Positions 53,814-63,906 of a stretch of 64,000 bases of DNA are shown piece by piece. Location: assembly GCF_002213425.1 (NCBI RefSeq), contig NZ_NJGV01000025.1, positions 42,487-106,486 of the forward strand, in the 5' to 3' direction. A model generated the notes under the pieces. It saw only the letters and a program-made list of their open reading frames with translations. It ran no database searches and was not told the DNA's origin. How positions within the stretch are numbered: position 1 is the first letter of the stretch; every line of letters starts with the position of its first letter. The translations under genes and the position numbers were made by a program. The DNA comes from Herbaspirillum aquaticum. Its GTDB lineage: Bacteria; Pseudomonadota; Gammaproteobacteria; Burkholderiales; Burkholderiaceae_D.

Positions 53814-54428
53814 TTATCTCTCCGCCTTGATCAGGATACCCAGGCCTTGCAGGTAGGCGATCAACGCATCCTGTTCGGTCTTGCCGGCCAGTTCTGCCGG
53901 GGCATTCTTGATGTCTTCTTCTGTGTACGGGTCGCCGATGCGCTTCAATGCCTTCATGCGCGAGACGATGTCGTAGTTGTCCAGCTTGGCCTGCTCCAGC
54001 CACGGGTAGGCCGGCATGTTGGACTCCGGTACCACGTCGCGCGGGTTGTGCAGGTGAGCGCGATGCCATTCATCGCTGTAGCGGGCACCGACGCGGGCCA
54101 GGTCTGGACCGGTACGCTTGGAACCCCACTGGAAGGGGTGGTCGTAGACCGACTCACCGGCCACCGAGTAGTGGCCATAACGTTCGGTCTCGGCGCGCAG
54201 CGGGCGGATCATCTGCGAGTGGCAGTTGTAGCAGCCCTCGCGGATGTACACGTCGCGGCCAGCCAGGCGCAGGGCCGAGTAGGGCTTGAGGCCGGCGATC
54301 GGTTCAGTGGTCGATTTCTGGAAGAACAGCGGCACGATCTCGGCCAGGCCACCCACACTGACCACCAGCAGCACCAGGCCAATGAGCAGCCAGGGGTTCT
54401 TCTCAATCCATTCATGCGAAAACTTCAT
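53814..54428 (-). CDS. ccoO: cbb3 cytochrome c oxidase, mono-heme subunit CcoO
   Basis: 204 residues. N-terminal helix ([26 protein letters not shown]), c-heme motif [15 protein letters not shown], then [38 protein letters not shown] with the axial Met, all typical of CcoO. Start at 54428 ([11 protein letters not shown]) follows a purine-rich site. Immediately downstream of ccoN. Confidence 0.97.
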   Translation of the reverse strand: MKFSHEWIEKNPWLLIGLVLLVVSVGGLAEIVPLFFQKSTTEPIAGLKPYSALRLAGRDVYIREGCYNCHSQMIRPLRAETERYGHYSVAGESVYDHPFQWGSKRTGPDLARVGARYSDEWHRAHLHNPRDVVPESNMPAYPWLEQAKLDNYDIVSRMKALKRIGDPYTEEDIKNAPAELAGKTEQDALIAYLQGLGILIKAER

Positions 54429-54440
54429 ACTTTCCCCCAA

Positions 54441-55868
54441 TCAGTGCGCAGCGTTGGTCACGGCAGGAATCGGTGCGACAGCCAGTTCGGTGCCGCGCAT
54501 GGTGCGCCAGGTGTTGTAGGCCATCACCAGCATGCCGGACAGGTACATCAGGCCGCCCATCAGACGAATGATGTAATACGGGTAGGTTGCCTTGACGCCT
54601 TCGACGAAGCTGTAGGTCAGGGTGCCGTCGGCATTGACCGCGCGCCACATCAGGCCTTGCATCACGCCGGCGATCCACATTGCAGCGATGTAGAGCACGA
54701 TGCCAATGGTGGCGACCCAGAAGTGGATCTCGATCAGATCCTTGCTCCACATCTCGGTCTTGCCCGACAGGCGCGGGATCAGGTAATACATCGCCCCCAT
54801 GGTGACGAAGCCGACCCAGCCCAGGGCACCGGAGTGCACGTGGCCGATGGTCCAGTCGGTGTAGTGGGACAAGGCGTTGACGGTCTTGATGGCCATCATC
54901 GGACCTTCGAAGGTAGACATGCCGTAGAAGGACAGCGACACCACCAGGAACTTCAGGATGGGATCGGTACGCAGCTGGTGCCAGGCGCCCGACATGGTCA
55001 TCATGCCGTTGATCATGCCGCCCCAGGACGGTGCCAGCAGGATCAGCGAGAACACCATGCCCAGCGACTGGGTCCAGTCAGGCAATGCGGTGTAGTGCAG
55101 GTGGTGCGGACCGGCCCACATGTAGGTGAAGATCAGGGCCCAGAAGTGCACGATCGACAGGCGGTACGAATACACCGGACGGTTGACCTGCTTGGGGATG
55201 AAGTAATACATCATGCCCAGGAAGCCGGCGGTCAGGAAGAAGCCCACCGCGTTGTGGCCGTACCACCACTGGATCATGGCATCCTGCGCACCGCTGTACA
55301 TCGAGTACGACTTGGTCAGCGTGGCCGGCATGGTCATGCCGTTGACGATGTGCAGGATGGCCACGGCGATGATGAAGGCGCCGTAGAACCAGTTTGCCAC
55401 GTAGATGTGCTTGACCTTGCGCTTGATGAGGGTGCCGAAGAACACCACGGCGTAGGCCACCCAGACGACGGCGATCAGGATGGTGATGGGCCATTCCAGC
55501 TCGGCATATTCCTTGCCGCGGGTCAGTCCCATCGGCAGCGTGATGGCCGCACCGAGGATCACCAGCTGCCAGCCCCAGAAGGTGAAGGCCGCCAGGAAGT
55601 CGGAGAACAGCCGCACCTGGCAGGTGCGCTGCACGACGTAATACGAGGTTGCCATCAGCGCGCAGCCGCCGAAGGCAAAGATCACTGCGTTGGTATGCAA
55701 GGGACGTAGCCGGCCGAAGCTCAGCCAGGGAATCCCCATGTTCAATTCGGGCCATGCCAGCTGGGCGGCGATGATCACACCGACCAGCATACCGACTACG
55801 CCCCACAGGATGGTCGCCACGGTGAATTGGCGCACAACCGTGTAGTTGTAGCTATTTTCTTTGCTCAC
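54441..55868 (-). CDS. ccoN: cbb3 cytochrome c oxidase catalytic subunit CcoN
   Basis: 475-residue heme-copper oxidase subunit I with twelve membrane helices. Heme- and copper-ligand regions are [47 protein letters not shown] (CuB His and the cross-linked Tyr region), [15 protein letters not shown] (the two CuB histidines), and [20 protein letters not shown] (heme histidines). Reduces oxygen with high affinity. The GTG at 55868 after GGGGAGAG is the chosen start, giving [12 protein letters not shown]; upstream in-frame sequence has no family match. A near-perfect FNR box lies about 70 bp upstream. Confidence 0.96.
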   Translation of the reverse strand: MSKENSYNYTVVRQFTVATILWGVVGMLVGVIIAAQLAWPELNMGIPWLSFGRLRPLHTNAVIFAFGGCALMATSYYVVQRTCQVRLFSDFLAAFTFWGWQLVILGAAITLPMGLTRGKEYAELEWPITILIAVVWVAYAVVFFGTLIKRKVKHIYVANWFYGAFIIAVAILHIVNGMTMPATLTKSYSMYSGAQDAMIQWWYGHNAVGFFLTAGFLGMMYYFIPKQVNRPVYSYRLSIVHFWALIFTYMWAGPHHLHYTALPDWTQSLGMVFSLILLAPSWGGMINGMMTMSGAWHQLRTDPILKFLVVSLSFYGMSTFEGPMMAIKTVNALSHYTDWTIGHVHSGALGWVGFVTMGAMYYLIPRLSGKTEMWSKDLIEIHFWVATIGIVLYIAAMWIAGVMQGLMWRAVNADGTLTYSFVEGVKATYPYYIIRLMGGLMYLSGMLVMAYNTWRTMRGTELAVAPIPAVTNAAH

Positions 55869-55933
55869 GAAACTCTCCCCACTTTGTTGAGTACTGTTCA
55901 ATGCGAGCTTACGGGGCAAGCCCCCCGGGGGCA

Positions 55934-55947
55934 TTGACGTGTATCAA
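55934..55947. promoter_or_regulatory. FNR box upstream of ccoN
   Basis: On the minus strand TTGATACACGTCAA differs from TTGAT-N4-ATCAA at one position, about 65-80 bp upstream of the ccoN start. Likely drives the ccoNOQP-ccoGH operon at low oxygen. Confidence 0.75.
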
Positions 55948-56022
55948 GTGGAAAGAGAGCCGCAGAAAAATGCAGCAGATTGAGCGCGGCCTGTGACACG
56001 AACAGGCGGGTGCGAAGCCGGC

Positions 56023-56196
56023 TCAGGCGGGATCGTGCCGATCCGGCTGCGCGGGAATATCGTCGTCGTGGAGGATGCGCATGGCCGGTCCTTCGAGGTC
56101 GTCGAACTGGCCGCCGTCGGAGGCGCGGAAGAACACCCAGATCGCCAGGAAGACCAGCAAGGTACTGAGTGGAATGAGGAGATAGAGCGCTTCCAT
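56023..56196 (-). CDS. ccoS: cbb3 oxidase maturation protein CcoS
   Basis: 57-residue single-helix protein (LYLLIPLSTLLVFLAIWVFFRASDGGQFDDLEGPAMRILHDDD). The FFRASDGGQFDDLEGPA motif is diagnostic. Required for heme and copper insertion in the oxidase. The start overlaps the ccoI stop by 1 bp. Confidence 0.95.
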   Translation of the reverse strand: MEALYLLIPLSTLLVFLAIWVFFRASDGGQFDDLEGPAMRILHDDDIPAQPDRHDPA

Positions 56197-58718
56197 CAGG
56201 CGCCTCCCGCCAGCGCTGGCTGGACCGCGGGCGCAGTGGCCGGCAGCTGCCGGGAGCCGCGCGCGGCACGGCTCAGGCGCAGTGCATTGGCGACCACCAG
56301 CAGCGAACTGGCCGACATGCCCACCGCCGACATCCACGGATCGAGCAGGCCGAAGGCCGCCGCCGGAATGGCGAGGAAATTGTAGACGCTGGCCCACACC
56401 AGGTTCTGGCGCACGATGCGCATGGTGCGGCGGGCCATCTGCGCACATTGCGCCACGGCCGACAGGCGGTCGCTCATGATGACGGCATCGGCACTGACCT
56501 GGGCCAGCGCAGCCCCTTTGCCCATGGCGAAGGAGACATCGCCTGCGCGCAGCATCGCAGCGTCATTGATGCCATCGCCAACGATGGCCACCACCGCCCC
56601 ACCCTGCTGCAACTGGCGCACTACCTCCAGCTTGCGTTGCGGGGTACAGCCGGCGATCACTTCATCGATGCCGACCGCGGCCGCGACCTCGGCGCAGACC
56701 TCGGGCTGGTCACCGCTGAGCAGGATGACGCGCACACCTTGCGCGCGAAATGCAGCCACCGTATCCACGGCATCCGCACGCAATGCATCGGCCAGGTCGA
56801 AGCGCGCCAGCCAACCGTTGCTGTTGCCCAGGTAGACCGAACCGGCCGCAGCGGCAGCGGGCTGGTTCAGTTCGGCAGGAATGGATTGCCCGGCAATCCC
56901 GGCCACGAAGCCACGCGCGCCCAGGCGATGCACAACACCATCAATGAGACAGTGCATGCCTGCCCCCGTGACGGAGCCCAGCTCGGCGACTTCGCAAGCG
57001 GCACTGCCACGGCGCCCGGCCTCCTCCACCAGCGCCTTGGCCAGCGGATGCTGACTGCCGCGCTCCATGGCTGCAGCCACCGATAGTGCCTGCGCCTGGT
57101 CAATGCAGCTCCACAGGGCCGTCATCTGCGGCCGGCCTTGCGTGAGTGTGCCGGTCTTGTCGAAGAGGACGGTATCGGCGCGCTGCAAGGTCTCCAGCAC
57201 GTTGCCCCGCACGACCAGCGTACCTTCGCGCAGCAGGCGGTCGGTGGCCGCAGCCAGGGCCGACGGCGTGGCCAGGGACAGCGCGCAGGGGCAGGACACC
57301 ACAAGTACTGCAATGGCGGTCGCCCAAGCGCGTGCAGGATCAATCAGATGCCAGGCAATGAATGTGATCGCCGCCAGCAGCAGCAGGGCCACCACGAAGC
57401 GCGAGGCCACCACGTCGGCCCACTGCGCCAGGGCAGGCTTGCCCTGTCCGGCCTGCTCTGCCAGGCGCGTGATGGCAGCGAGCGTGCTCTCGCGCGTGGT
57501 GCGCACGACGCGCAGCAGCACCGGCTGGCTCAGGTTGACGGCACCGCCCGGCGCTTCCTGGCCAGGCTGGAAGGTTTGCGGACGGCTTTCGCCGGACAGC
57601 AGGGCCAGGTCCAGTTCGGCCATCCCTTCGAGCAGGCAGGCATCGGCAGCGATGGTGTCGCCCGGGCGTGCCAGGATCACATCACCGGCCTGCAATTGAT
57701 TGGCCGCCACCAGCGTCGTCTCGCGTTGCTGCGGGTAGCCGCGTACCACCAGCGCCGACGCCGGGAACGCCTGCTGCATGCGCTCCAGCGCTGCGGCCGA
57801 TTTGCGCCGCGCGGCCGTCTCAAGATAGCGGCTGGCCAGCAGCAGGAAAATGAACATGCTCACGCTGTCGAACCAGATCTCGCCCTCGCCGCGCCAGGTC
57901 GCGATGGCGCTGCCAGTGAAGGCGGCAGCAATGCCGATGGCCACCGGCAGGTCCATGCCCGGGGCCCGCGCCCGCAGTCCTGCCCAGGCGCCTGTGAAGA
58001 ACGGCAAGGCCGAATAGAACACCGCCGGAATGGTGAGGAACAAACTGGCCCAGCGCATCAGCGCCATCATGTCGGGGTCTATGCCTTCATGGGTCATGTA
58101 GACCGGAATGGCGTACATCATCACCTGCATCATCGACAGCCCCGCGATGAACAGCTGGCGGAACAGCCGACGGCCGGCGCGGCGCGCCTGCTCGCCCTGT
58201 CGCAGCGGATCGAAGGGATAGGCGGTGTAGCCCAGGCCATGCAGGCCCCGCAGGATGGTGGAGGTGGAACAGAGGGCGGGATCGCGGCGGATATGCAGAC
58301 GCGCACTGGCCACGTTGAGTTCGGCCATGTGCATGCCAGGCAAGCGGGCCAGGTATTTCTCGATCAACCAGACGCAGGCGGCGCAGCGCAAGCCATCGAT
58401 GGAAAGGACCAGTTCCTGCGCGTGCTCCGTCGCGTCAGCAACTTCACCATCGGATGTCTGCACGGGAAGGTCGACCAGGGCCAGTTCGGGAGGCAGCAAT
58501 TGTTCGGGATCGACACGGGCAGAGGGAACGGTACGCCGCAGGTAGAAATCTTCACATCCGCTATCGACGATGAGCCGGGCCACGCTCTGGCAGCCCACGC
58601 AGCACAGCGTCCGCTCGAGCCCGCCGATGTCCAGTGTCCATGACTCTCCCGCCGGCACGGGCTGGCCGCAATGGAAACACAGGTTCGCCGTGTCGCTGCC
58701 ATCATTGTGCATGCTCAT
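56196..58718 (-). CDS. ccoI: Copper-translocating P-type ATPase CcoI (FixI)
   Basis: 840-residue P1B-type ATPase supplying copper to the cbb3 oxidase. N-terminal cysteine-rich region (CFHCG and CCVGC), a heavy-metal domain with CAACVWLIEKYL, eight membrane helices with the metal-transport motif SCPCALSL, phosphorylation site DKTGTLT, and hinge GDGINDAAML. The ATG at 58718 overlaps the upstream gene (ATGA); an ATG two codons later at 58712 has a better-spaced GGAGG and may be the true start. Directly upstream of ccoS. Confidence 0.95.
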   Translation of the reverse strand: MSMHNDGSDTANLCFHCGQPVPAGESWTLDIGGLERTLCCVGCQSVARLIVDSGCEDFYLRRTVPSARVDPEQLLPPELALVDLPVQTSDGEVADATEHAQELVLSIDGLRCAACVWLIEKYLARLPGMHMAELNVASARLHIRRDPALCSTSTILRGLHGLGYTAYPFDPLRQGEQARRAGRRLFRQLFIAGLSMMQVMMYAIPVYMTHEGIDPDMMALMRWASLFLTIPAVFYSALPFFTGAWAGLRARAPGMDLPVAIGIAAAFTGSAIATWRGEGEIWFDSVSMFIFLLLASRYLETAARRKSAAALERMQQAFPASALVVRGYPQQRETTLVAANQLQAGDVILARPGDTIAADACLLEGMAELDLALLSGESRPQTFQPGQEAPGGAVNLSQPVLLRVVRTTRESTLAAITRLAEQAGQGKPALAQWADVVASRFVVALLLLAAITFIAWHLIDPARAWATAIAVLVVSCPCALSLATPSALAAATDRLLREGTLVVRGNVLETLQRADTVLFDKTGTLTQGRPQMTALWSCIDQAQALSVAAAMERGSQHPLAKALVEEAGRRGSAACEVAELGSVTGAGMHCLIDGVVHRLGARGFVAGIAGQSIPAELNQPAAAAAGSVYLGNSNGWLARFDLADALRADAVDTVAAFRAQGVRVILLSGDQPEVCAEVAAAVGIDEVIAGCTPQRKLEVVRQLQQGGAVVAIVGDGINDAAMLRAGDVSFAMGKGAALAQVSADAVIMSDRLSAVAQCAQMARRTMRIVRQNLVWASVYNFLAIPAAAFGLLDPWMSAVGMSASSLLVVANALRLSRAARGSRQLPATAPAVQPALAGGA

Positions 58719-59557
58719 CCTCCATGCACCGGGCTGACGCAGAACACATCGATCCAGCCGCGCGCGATGCCCAGGCCGCCAATCTCGGCGGCACGCAGCA
58801 AACCGAGCAGGCCGAAGGCCAGCACGATCACGCCGGCGCTGCGCCGCACCCACGGGCGCGCAGCCAGCTGGCGCAAGCGTGCACCGGACATGCCGGCCAC
58901 CAGCAGTACGGGCAGGGTACCGGCCCCGAAAGCCAGCATGGTCAGCGCGCCTTGCACGGCACTACCAGCCATGAGCGCGGTCAGCAAGGCGCTGTAGACC
59001 ATCCCGCAGGGCAGCCAGCCCCACAGGCTGCCCAGCAGCAGCGCCTTGGCCGGCGTATCGACCGGCACCAGCCGTGCCGCATGCGGACGCAGGCGGGTCC
59101 AGAGACCGCTGCCCAACTGCTCCATGCGGGACAGGCCGCTCCACCACTGGGTCAGGTACAGCCCCAGCAGGATCAGGACGAGATTGGTGATGACGTAGGC
59201 CACCGTCTGCGCCGGTGCCAGCCAGCCCAGCACATCGGCACCGCGCAGCAGCCCGGCGGCGATGCCACCGGCCAGCGCGCCGGCCAGCGCGTAGCTGGAC
59301 AGGCGGCCGAGGTTGTAGCCCAACACGCGTACCAGATCCTGCCCGAAGGCCTGGACCTGGGCGGAGCCAGCGAGATGCAAGGGAATGATGCGATGTACAG
59401 CCCGCCCCGGCGCTGCGGCCATGGCCAGCGCCTGCGCGGGAGCGGCCGGCGCACGCGGCGGTGCGGCTGAACTGAGCGCGCCGATGATGCCGCCGCACAT
59501 GCCGATGCAATGGACGCTGCCCATCAGGCCTACCAGGAAGATCGGCAGCAGGTTCAT
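58715..59557 (-). CDS. TauE/SafE-like (DsbD_2-type) membrane protein
   Basis: 280-residue membrane protein with six or more helices: LLPIFLVGLMGSVHCIGMCGGIIGAL (with the conserved HCIGMCGG cysteine pair), VLGYNLGRLSSYALAGALAGGI, GWLPCGMVYSALLTALMAGSAVQGALTMLAFGAGTLPVLLVAG, and a last helix near RSAGVIVLAFGLLGLLRA. This pattern belongs to the family annotated sulfite exporter TauE/SafE or DsbD_2 found in cco clusters of many proteobacteria, thought to act in oxidase maturation, perhaps copper or thiol handling. An in-frame GTG at 59563 is an alternative start. Lies between hemN and ccoI. Confidence 0.85.
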   Translation of the reverse strand: MNLLPIFLVGLMGSVHCIGMCGGIIGALSSAAPPRAPAAPAQALAMAAAPGRAVHRIIPLHLAGSAQVQAFGQDLVRVLGYNLGRLSSYALAGALAGGIAAGLLRGADVLGWLAPAQTVAYVITNLVLILLGLYLTQWWSGLSRMEQLGSGLWTRLRPHAARLVPVDTPAKALLLGSLWGWLPCGMVYSALLTALMAGSAVQGALTMLAFGAGTLPVLLVAGMSGARLRQLAARPWVRRSAGVIVLAFGLLGLLRAAEIGGLGIARGWIDVFCVSPVHGG

Positions 59558-59570
59558 CGACACGCCCCGC

Positions 59571-61022
59571 TCAGACGGTCTGCGAATAGCGCTGCGGTGC
59601 GTCCTTGTTCTGGCTCGCGGCTTTCTCGCGGTCCTGCGACAGGTAGCGGTCGAACACCATGCAGATGTTGCGGATCAGCAGACGGCCCTTGGGCTCGACC
59701 GTAATCCATTCGGGTTCGATCTTGATGAGGCCGTCTTCTTCAAGTTGCTTCAGTTTTTCCATTTCCGGCGCGAAGTATTCGCGGAAGACGATGGGATAAG
59801 CGATCTCCAGCGAATTGATCGACAGCTCGAAATTGCACATCAGCCGCTGGATGATGAGACGGCGCAGCACGTCGTCCATGCCCAGCTGGATGCCGCGGGC
59901 AATGGGCAGCGTGGAATTTTCCAGGCGGGCGTAATAACCATCCAGGGTCTTTTCATTCTGGCTGTAGCTGCCGCCCACGGCGCTGATGGCCGAGACGCCG
60001 CAAGCGACCAGATCGGTCTCCGAATGGGTAGAGTAGCCCTGGAAGTTGCGATGCAGGCGTCCCTGCTGCTGGGCGATGGCGAGATCGTCCGTAGGCTTGG
60101 CGAAGTGGTCCATGCCGATGTAGACGTAACCGGCGCCGGTCAGCTGGCGAATGCACAGCGAGAGCATGTCCAGCTTGCTGTCGGCGCTGGGCAGGTCTTC
60201 TTCCTTGATCTGGCGCTGGGTCTTGAACAGTGCCGGCATGTGCGCATAGTTGTAGACGGCGATGCGATCCGGACTGGCGGCGATGACCTTGGCCAGCGTG
60301 CGCGACATCGACATCACGTTCTGCTTGGGCAGCCCATAGATCAGGTCGATGCTGACCGAGCGGAAACCGGCTTCACGCGCGGCGGCGATGATCTGCAGGG
60401 TCTGCTCTTCGGATTGCACGCGATTGACCGCCAGCTGGACTTCCGGATCGAAATCCTGCACACCCAGGCTGATGCGGTTGAATCCCTGCTCACGCAGCTT
60501 GTGGACCCGTGCCACCGACACCGTGCGCGGATCGATCTCGATCGAATATTCACCCACGTGATCCGGGGCCAGCGTGAAGCTGTGGCGGATATGGTTCATC
60601 AGGTCCGACATCTGCTCGTCCGAGAGATAGGTCGGCGTACCGCCACCGAAGTGCAGCTGCTCGACCTGGTTCATGCCGGAGAAGAGCGAACCCTGCATGC
60701 TGATCTCGCGCTTGAGGTAGCTCAGGTACAGCGAGGCCTTGGCACGGTTCTTGGTGACGATCTTGTTGCAGGCGCAGTAATAGCAGATGGTGTCGCAGAA
60801 CGGGATATGCAGGTACAGCGACAGCGCTCGCCAGGCGCTCATGTTGCGGCGGTCCGAGACCGCATGCAGGTAGTCGGCGACGGCGAAGTCACTCGAAAAG
60901 CGATCTGCCGTGGGATAGGACGTGTAGCGCGGACCACGCTGGTCCATTTTGCGCAGGACGGCCTTGTTCATGCCGGCGAGACTGGCGGATGGATGCAGGA
61001 TGGACGGATGGGCGACTTGCAT
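59571..61022 (-). CDS. hemN: Oxygen-independent coproporphyrinogen III dehydrogenase
   Basis: 483-residue radical-SAM enzyme of heme synthesis under low oxygen. SAM cluster CDTICYYCACNK (C-x3-C-x2-C), HFGGGTPTYLS (GGGTP motif), EIDPRTV, NRISLGVQDFDPEVQLAVNRVQ, DLIYGLPKQ and the second-SAM region are present. The ATG at 61022 has CAGGAG at ideal spacing; the longer frame to 61148 would run into the FNR box. E. coli HemN is 457 residues. Heads the hemN-TauE-ccoI-ccoS set; the upstream FNR box fits anaerobic induction. Confidence 0.95.
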   Translation of the reverse strand: MQVAHPSILHPSASLAGMNKAVLRKMDQRGPRYTSYPTADRFSSDFAVADYLHAVSDRRNMSAWRALSLYLHIPFCDTICYYCACNKIVTKNRAKASLYLSYLKREISMQGSLFSGMNQVEQLHFGGGTPTYLSDEQMSDLMNHIRHSFTLAPDHVGEYSIEIDPRTVSVARVHKLREQGFNRISLGVQDFDPEVQLAVNRVQSEEQTLQIIAAAREAGFRSVSIDLIYGLPKQNVMSMSRTLAKVIAASPDRIAVYNYAHMPALFKTQRQIKEEDLPSADSKLDMLSLCIRQLTGAGYVYIGMDHFAKPTDDLAIAQQQGRLHRNFQGYSTHSETDLVACGVSAISAVGGSYSQNEKTLDGYYARLENSTLPIARGIQLGMDDVLRRLIIQRLMCNFELSINSLEIAYPIVFREYFAPEMEKLKQLEEDGLIKIEPEWITVEPKGRLLIRNICMVFDRYLSQDREKAASQNKDAPQRYSQTV

Positions 61023-61147
61023 GCGATGCTCCTGGCCGGCTGCCACGCCGGACTGACGCGGCGCGCACATGCGCTGGGCCGCGAGCCCACCGGGCGAGCT
61101 GGTATTGACTGGAGCTTGCAGAATAGACAGATCATTGCAGAACCGCA

Positions 61148-61161
61148 TTGATGTGCATCAA
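61148..61161. promoter_or_regulatory. Perfect FNR box upstream of hemN
   Basis: TTGATGTGCATCAA matches TTGAT-N4-ATCAA exactly, about 130 bp upstream of the hemN start. Confidence 0.8.
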
Positions 61162-61514
61162 AGGCGTGGGGCGTGATACCCCAGGGCAAAGCTTGGACGT
61201 CGGTCAGCAGCTTGGGATGCAACGCTCCCGTGGAGATCTGTTCGAACCTGGCCAGCGATGTAGCGGCCGAAAACGCCCGGTTGAGCGACAGGTTGCATGG
61301 CTGCAACTTTTATCCGGTCCTGTGTCCGGGCGCCAACTACCCGTTCTGATCGACACGCTCGGACGTAGCAGCTGACACAACAGCACAGCATCAGCACGCT
61401 GCCAGCATCCGTCATCGCATTACCGAATGTTACCCCCGCTTGCCTTGAACCGATCAGAGAACCATTTGGGTGGCCTCATGCATCGACACCTATTAAAAAC
61501 GCTCGACGGACGGC
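61162..61514. other. 350-bp gap without gene
   Basis: No coding sequence I can support on either strand. GC content begins to fall here towards the AT-richer genes on the right. Confidence 0.5.
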
Positions 61515-63227
61515 CTATCGCTTTTCCAAAACAACGGTACTGTTTCTCTGTGCGTTAAAAAAACCACCGGAGATATGCTGCGGATACAAGTGATAAACGC
61601 ATCTTGCCTCCTCAGGCCTAACCTGGCTTATCTTCAAATAGCGATGCAGAGATACACCGGCGAAAATGACCGGAAAATTGCCATAGGTCGTGCCATCGAA
61701 ATAGACTGAATCACCACATCCATCGAAGGTTTTCTTGAGCGCCTCATCCACATTAAAGGGCAACTCGGAAAGATAAGGCGTCTTGCCCGACGACCACTCA
61801 GGATAATCGGGGACCCTTGATGGCATCACATCATAAAACTGGACGATCAACACAACGTTGAAAAGTGCCAGTGCAGCCAAGCAAAGCCCACCCGCTTTTT
61901 TGAACTCACGAAGCAACAACGTCGCACCCGCAAGCGACAATGGAACAATATATTCGGATTGATAGCGTGGAACGCCCCAAAGGATGGGTCGAATGGCATG
62001 AAAGAGTACCCACGAAAAAACCGCGGCCAATGCAAGCACGGCGGCAATCCTGTACCGCTCCTTCACGCCAAGGATGATGAAACCGATCAACACCAAGCCC
62101 AGCAATGACAGCCCGGTCGATGCCAGAACCGCTTGCAGATTTACAGGCTGCATCGAATAGAGCACTCGCTCCAACAGACCAAGATGTGTCGGCACATTCA
62201 GAAACTTCTCATCGGGAACATAGGCAGCCGGGTTGATCAGATGGCGCGCGTTGAAGATCTGAAAATAGACTGGAACACCAATCAGCAGACACTGACAGAG
62301 GCTCTTGTAGCGCTTTTGGAGAAAACAGTACAAGAGCAGCGTCGCAAAACCGAAAAGCATCGTCTGTCGAATCATGCCCGCCATGACGAATGACATGCCG
62401 AAGACAACCAGGTCTCGATCCGTCAGCTCTTCCTCGTCGACGATCCTGATAAAAAAGACGGTCAACATCACGCATGCCCAGATCGAAAACTCGACCAGGG
62501 GCGCAGTGAAATAGACCAGAGGAATACTCAACGAAAAGACGATCAGGAGCAACTTCTGCTTTAGAGGCCAGACGCGCAAGGACAACCAAAGCACGAGACA
62601 GAAAATTGCCAAAAATCCTTGGATGCGGAAACCGAAACTATCCACACCCGCGACACCTGAAAATAGCACAGGCAAGCCGCGCAAAACTGGATGAGGATCA
62701 ACGTAGCCAGCGACGGGATAACTGTTATACAGATAAATGCCAAGCCCCAACAACAGAGAGATGCTCCAATAGGGTCTGCTCTTGTAGAGCTGATGCGCGG
62801 CCAGCGTGAGCACGAGCATGATGGCAGATGCGAATTGGAGGATATCCCTGACAGCATAGGTATGTAGCGCGCCCTGTTCGGCGTAGACAATCGCCAGTAT
62901 TTTTTCGTATGCGCTTTGGATGTGATACCAATGATCGCCGTTCACGGAGTTCCGCAGGTTGGGCAAACTGAGCAGCACATACATCGATACGAATGCGATG
63001 GATAACAGGACATGGCCAAGGGCGATCTCCACCCGCAAGTCCCGGCGTGAGCCAATCCAGTAGCCAATTATCATGACCAGGATTTTGACTGGCCACGTGC
63101 CCAAATTGCAGAAAAAAAAGCCGTACCACAACGCGAACACGTACAAGAAGCCCATGTCCAAGGCAATCTTTTCCTTCCTCAATACCTGAAACATCGTCAT
63201 TTCTTCTCGAATCAAATGGCTAAACAT
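61515..63227 (-). CDS. Polytopic membrane protein, GT-C glycosyltransferase-like
   Basis: 570 residues with about ten hydrophobic segments. The layout (short cytoplasmic N-terminus, early periplasmic loop NLRNSVNGDHWYHIQSAYEKI, repeated membrane helices, C-terminal soluble domain of about 110 residues) resembles GT-C enzymes or O-antigen-type polymerases, but no diagnostic DD/DE motif is certain. Codon use is AT-richer than the rest of the window, suggesting a horizontally acquired surface-polysaccharide region. The start at 63227 lacks a ribosome-binding site; MTMFQVLRK at 63200 or MFQVLRK at 63194 are possible. Confidence 0.55.
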   Translation of the reverse strand: MFSHLIREEMTMFQVLRKEKIALDMGFLYVFALWYGFFFCNLGTWPVKILVMIIGYWIGSRRDLRVEIALGHVLLSIAFVSMYVLLSLPNLRNSVNGDHWYHIQSAYEKILAIVYAEQGALHTYAVRDILQFASAIMLVLTLAAHQLYKSRPYWSISLLLGLGIYLYNSYPVAGYVDPHPVLRGLPVLFSGVAGVDSFGFRIQGFLAIFCLVLWLSLRVWPLKQKLLLIVFSLSIPLVYFTAPLVEFSIWACVMLTVFFIRIVDEEELTDRDLVVFGMSFVMAGMIRQTMLFGFATLLLYCFLQKRYKSLCQCLLIGVPVYFQIFNARHLINPAAYVPDEKFLNVPTHLGLLERVLYSMQPVNLQAVLASTGLSLLGLVLIGFIILGVKERYRIAAVLALAAVFSWVLFHAIRPILWGVPRYQSEYIVPLSLAGATLLLREFKKAGGLCLAALALFNVVLIVQFYDVMPSRVPDYPEWSSGKTPYLSELPFNVDEALKKTFDGCGDSVYFDGTTYGNFPVIFAGVSLHRYLKISQVRPEEARCVYHLYPQHISGGFFNAQRNSTVVLEKR

Positions 63228-63288
63228 TCAGCTGGCGCACCATCAGAAGACGGCCGCATGGGACGAAACAGTATCAAGTCCGGGCTGC

Positions 63289-63906
63289 TCACGCATTTTT
63301 CTGGCGATATTTTTCAGCATCCCAATCGAGCAGATCGGCTATTTCCTCGGCGGACAAGGTGCATAAGCGGACATGTTCCGACAGCCTGATCAAGACATCG
63401 TAGTAGCATCGCAGCTGTGCCAGCTGCGCGGAGGTAACGTCCGGCTTCTGATAAACCCCGTCACCTTCCACGAAAATAAACGGGGCACCTTCGTTCACTA
63501 CTTTGCGCATCTCATTGAGACTGGCAGAGGGTTCAAGCACGCGGGCCATGGGGCCCAGAAAGACGACATGGTCAGGGACCAAGGCCCACTCCGTACGTAA
63601 TCTCCGACACAAGCTTTCCGCTAGTGCCAGCTGGTTCAGCGAGTCGTCCCCGCACGCCTCGTAGCCCAGTGTCGACAAGACTGCTGCGCATCGACGGCCG
63701 TGCGGCTGGGTGATTTCAACTGGCACCGCAGTTTGCAAGGCCGAGATAAGCAAACGCAGTATGCGGTCCACTGACTCGACATCATCGCCCCCGATGACGG
63801 CGCCATGATTCTTGAGAAAAACGACTTCAACGTCGGGAACGTGCTTGATCTGCTGAAATACCGCTGTGGCGAGGTCCGCGCCAGGCTTGAAATAATCGAT
63901 ATACAC
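63289..63906 (-). CDS. Class II aldolase/adducin-family protein, C-terminal part (5' end unclear)
   Basis: The readable part from a GTG at 63906 is 205 residues: YIDYFKPGADLATAVFQQI, VEVVFLKNHGAVIGGDDVESVDRIL, HVVFLGPMARVLEPSA, then a tail ending in YRQKNA. YFKPGxxLA and LKNHGAVxGG are class II aldolase/adducin signatures, but the N-terminal third with the usual metal-site histidines is missing. The frame stays open and family-like upstream (SLNSGKRCLDGWVHFR) to a TGA at 63967-63969, with no ATG. The gene is therefore frameshifted, truncated, or begins in another frame beyond the window. Such proteins occur in surface-polysaccharide clusters. The last 34 bp of the window show nothing else. 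Confidence 0.6.
   Translation of the reverse strand: MYIDYFKPGADLATAVFQQIKHVPDVEVVFLKNHGAVIGGDDVESVDRILRLLISALQTAVPVEITQPHGRRCAAVLSTLGYEACGDDSLNQLALAESLCRRLRTEWALVPDHVVFLGPMARVLEPSASLNEMRKVVNEGAPFIFVEGDGVYQKPDVTSAQLAQLRCYYDVLIRLSEHVRLCTLSAEEIADLLDWDAEKYRQKNA

Noticed and set aside
53742..55709. 655-codon plus-strand frame opposite ccoN/ccoO
   Set aside because: Antisense shadow; His/Gln-rich translation without family resemblance, while the cco genes are unambiguous.
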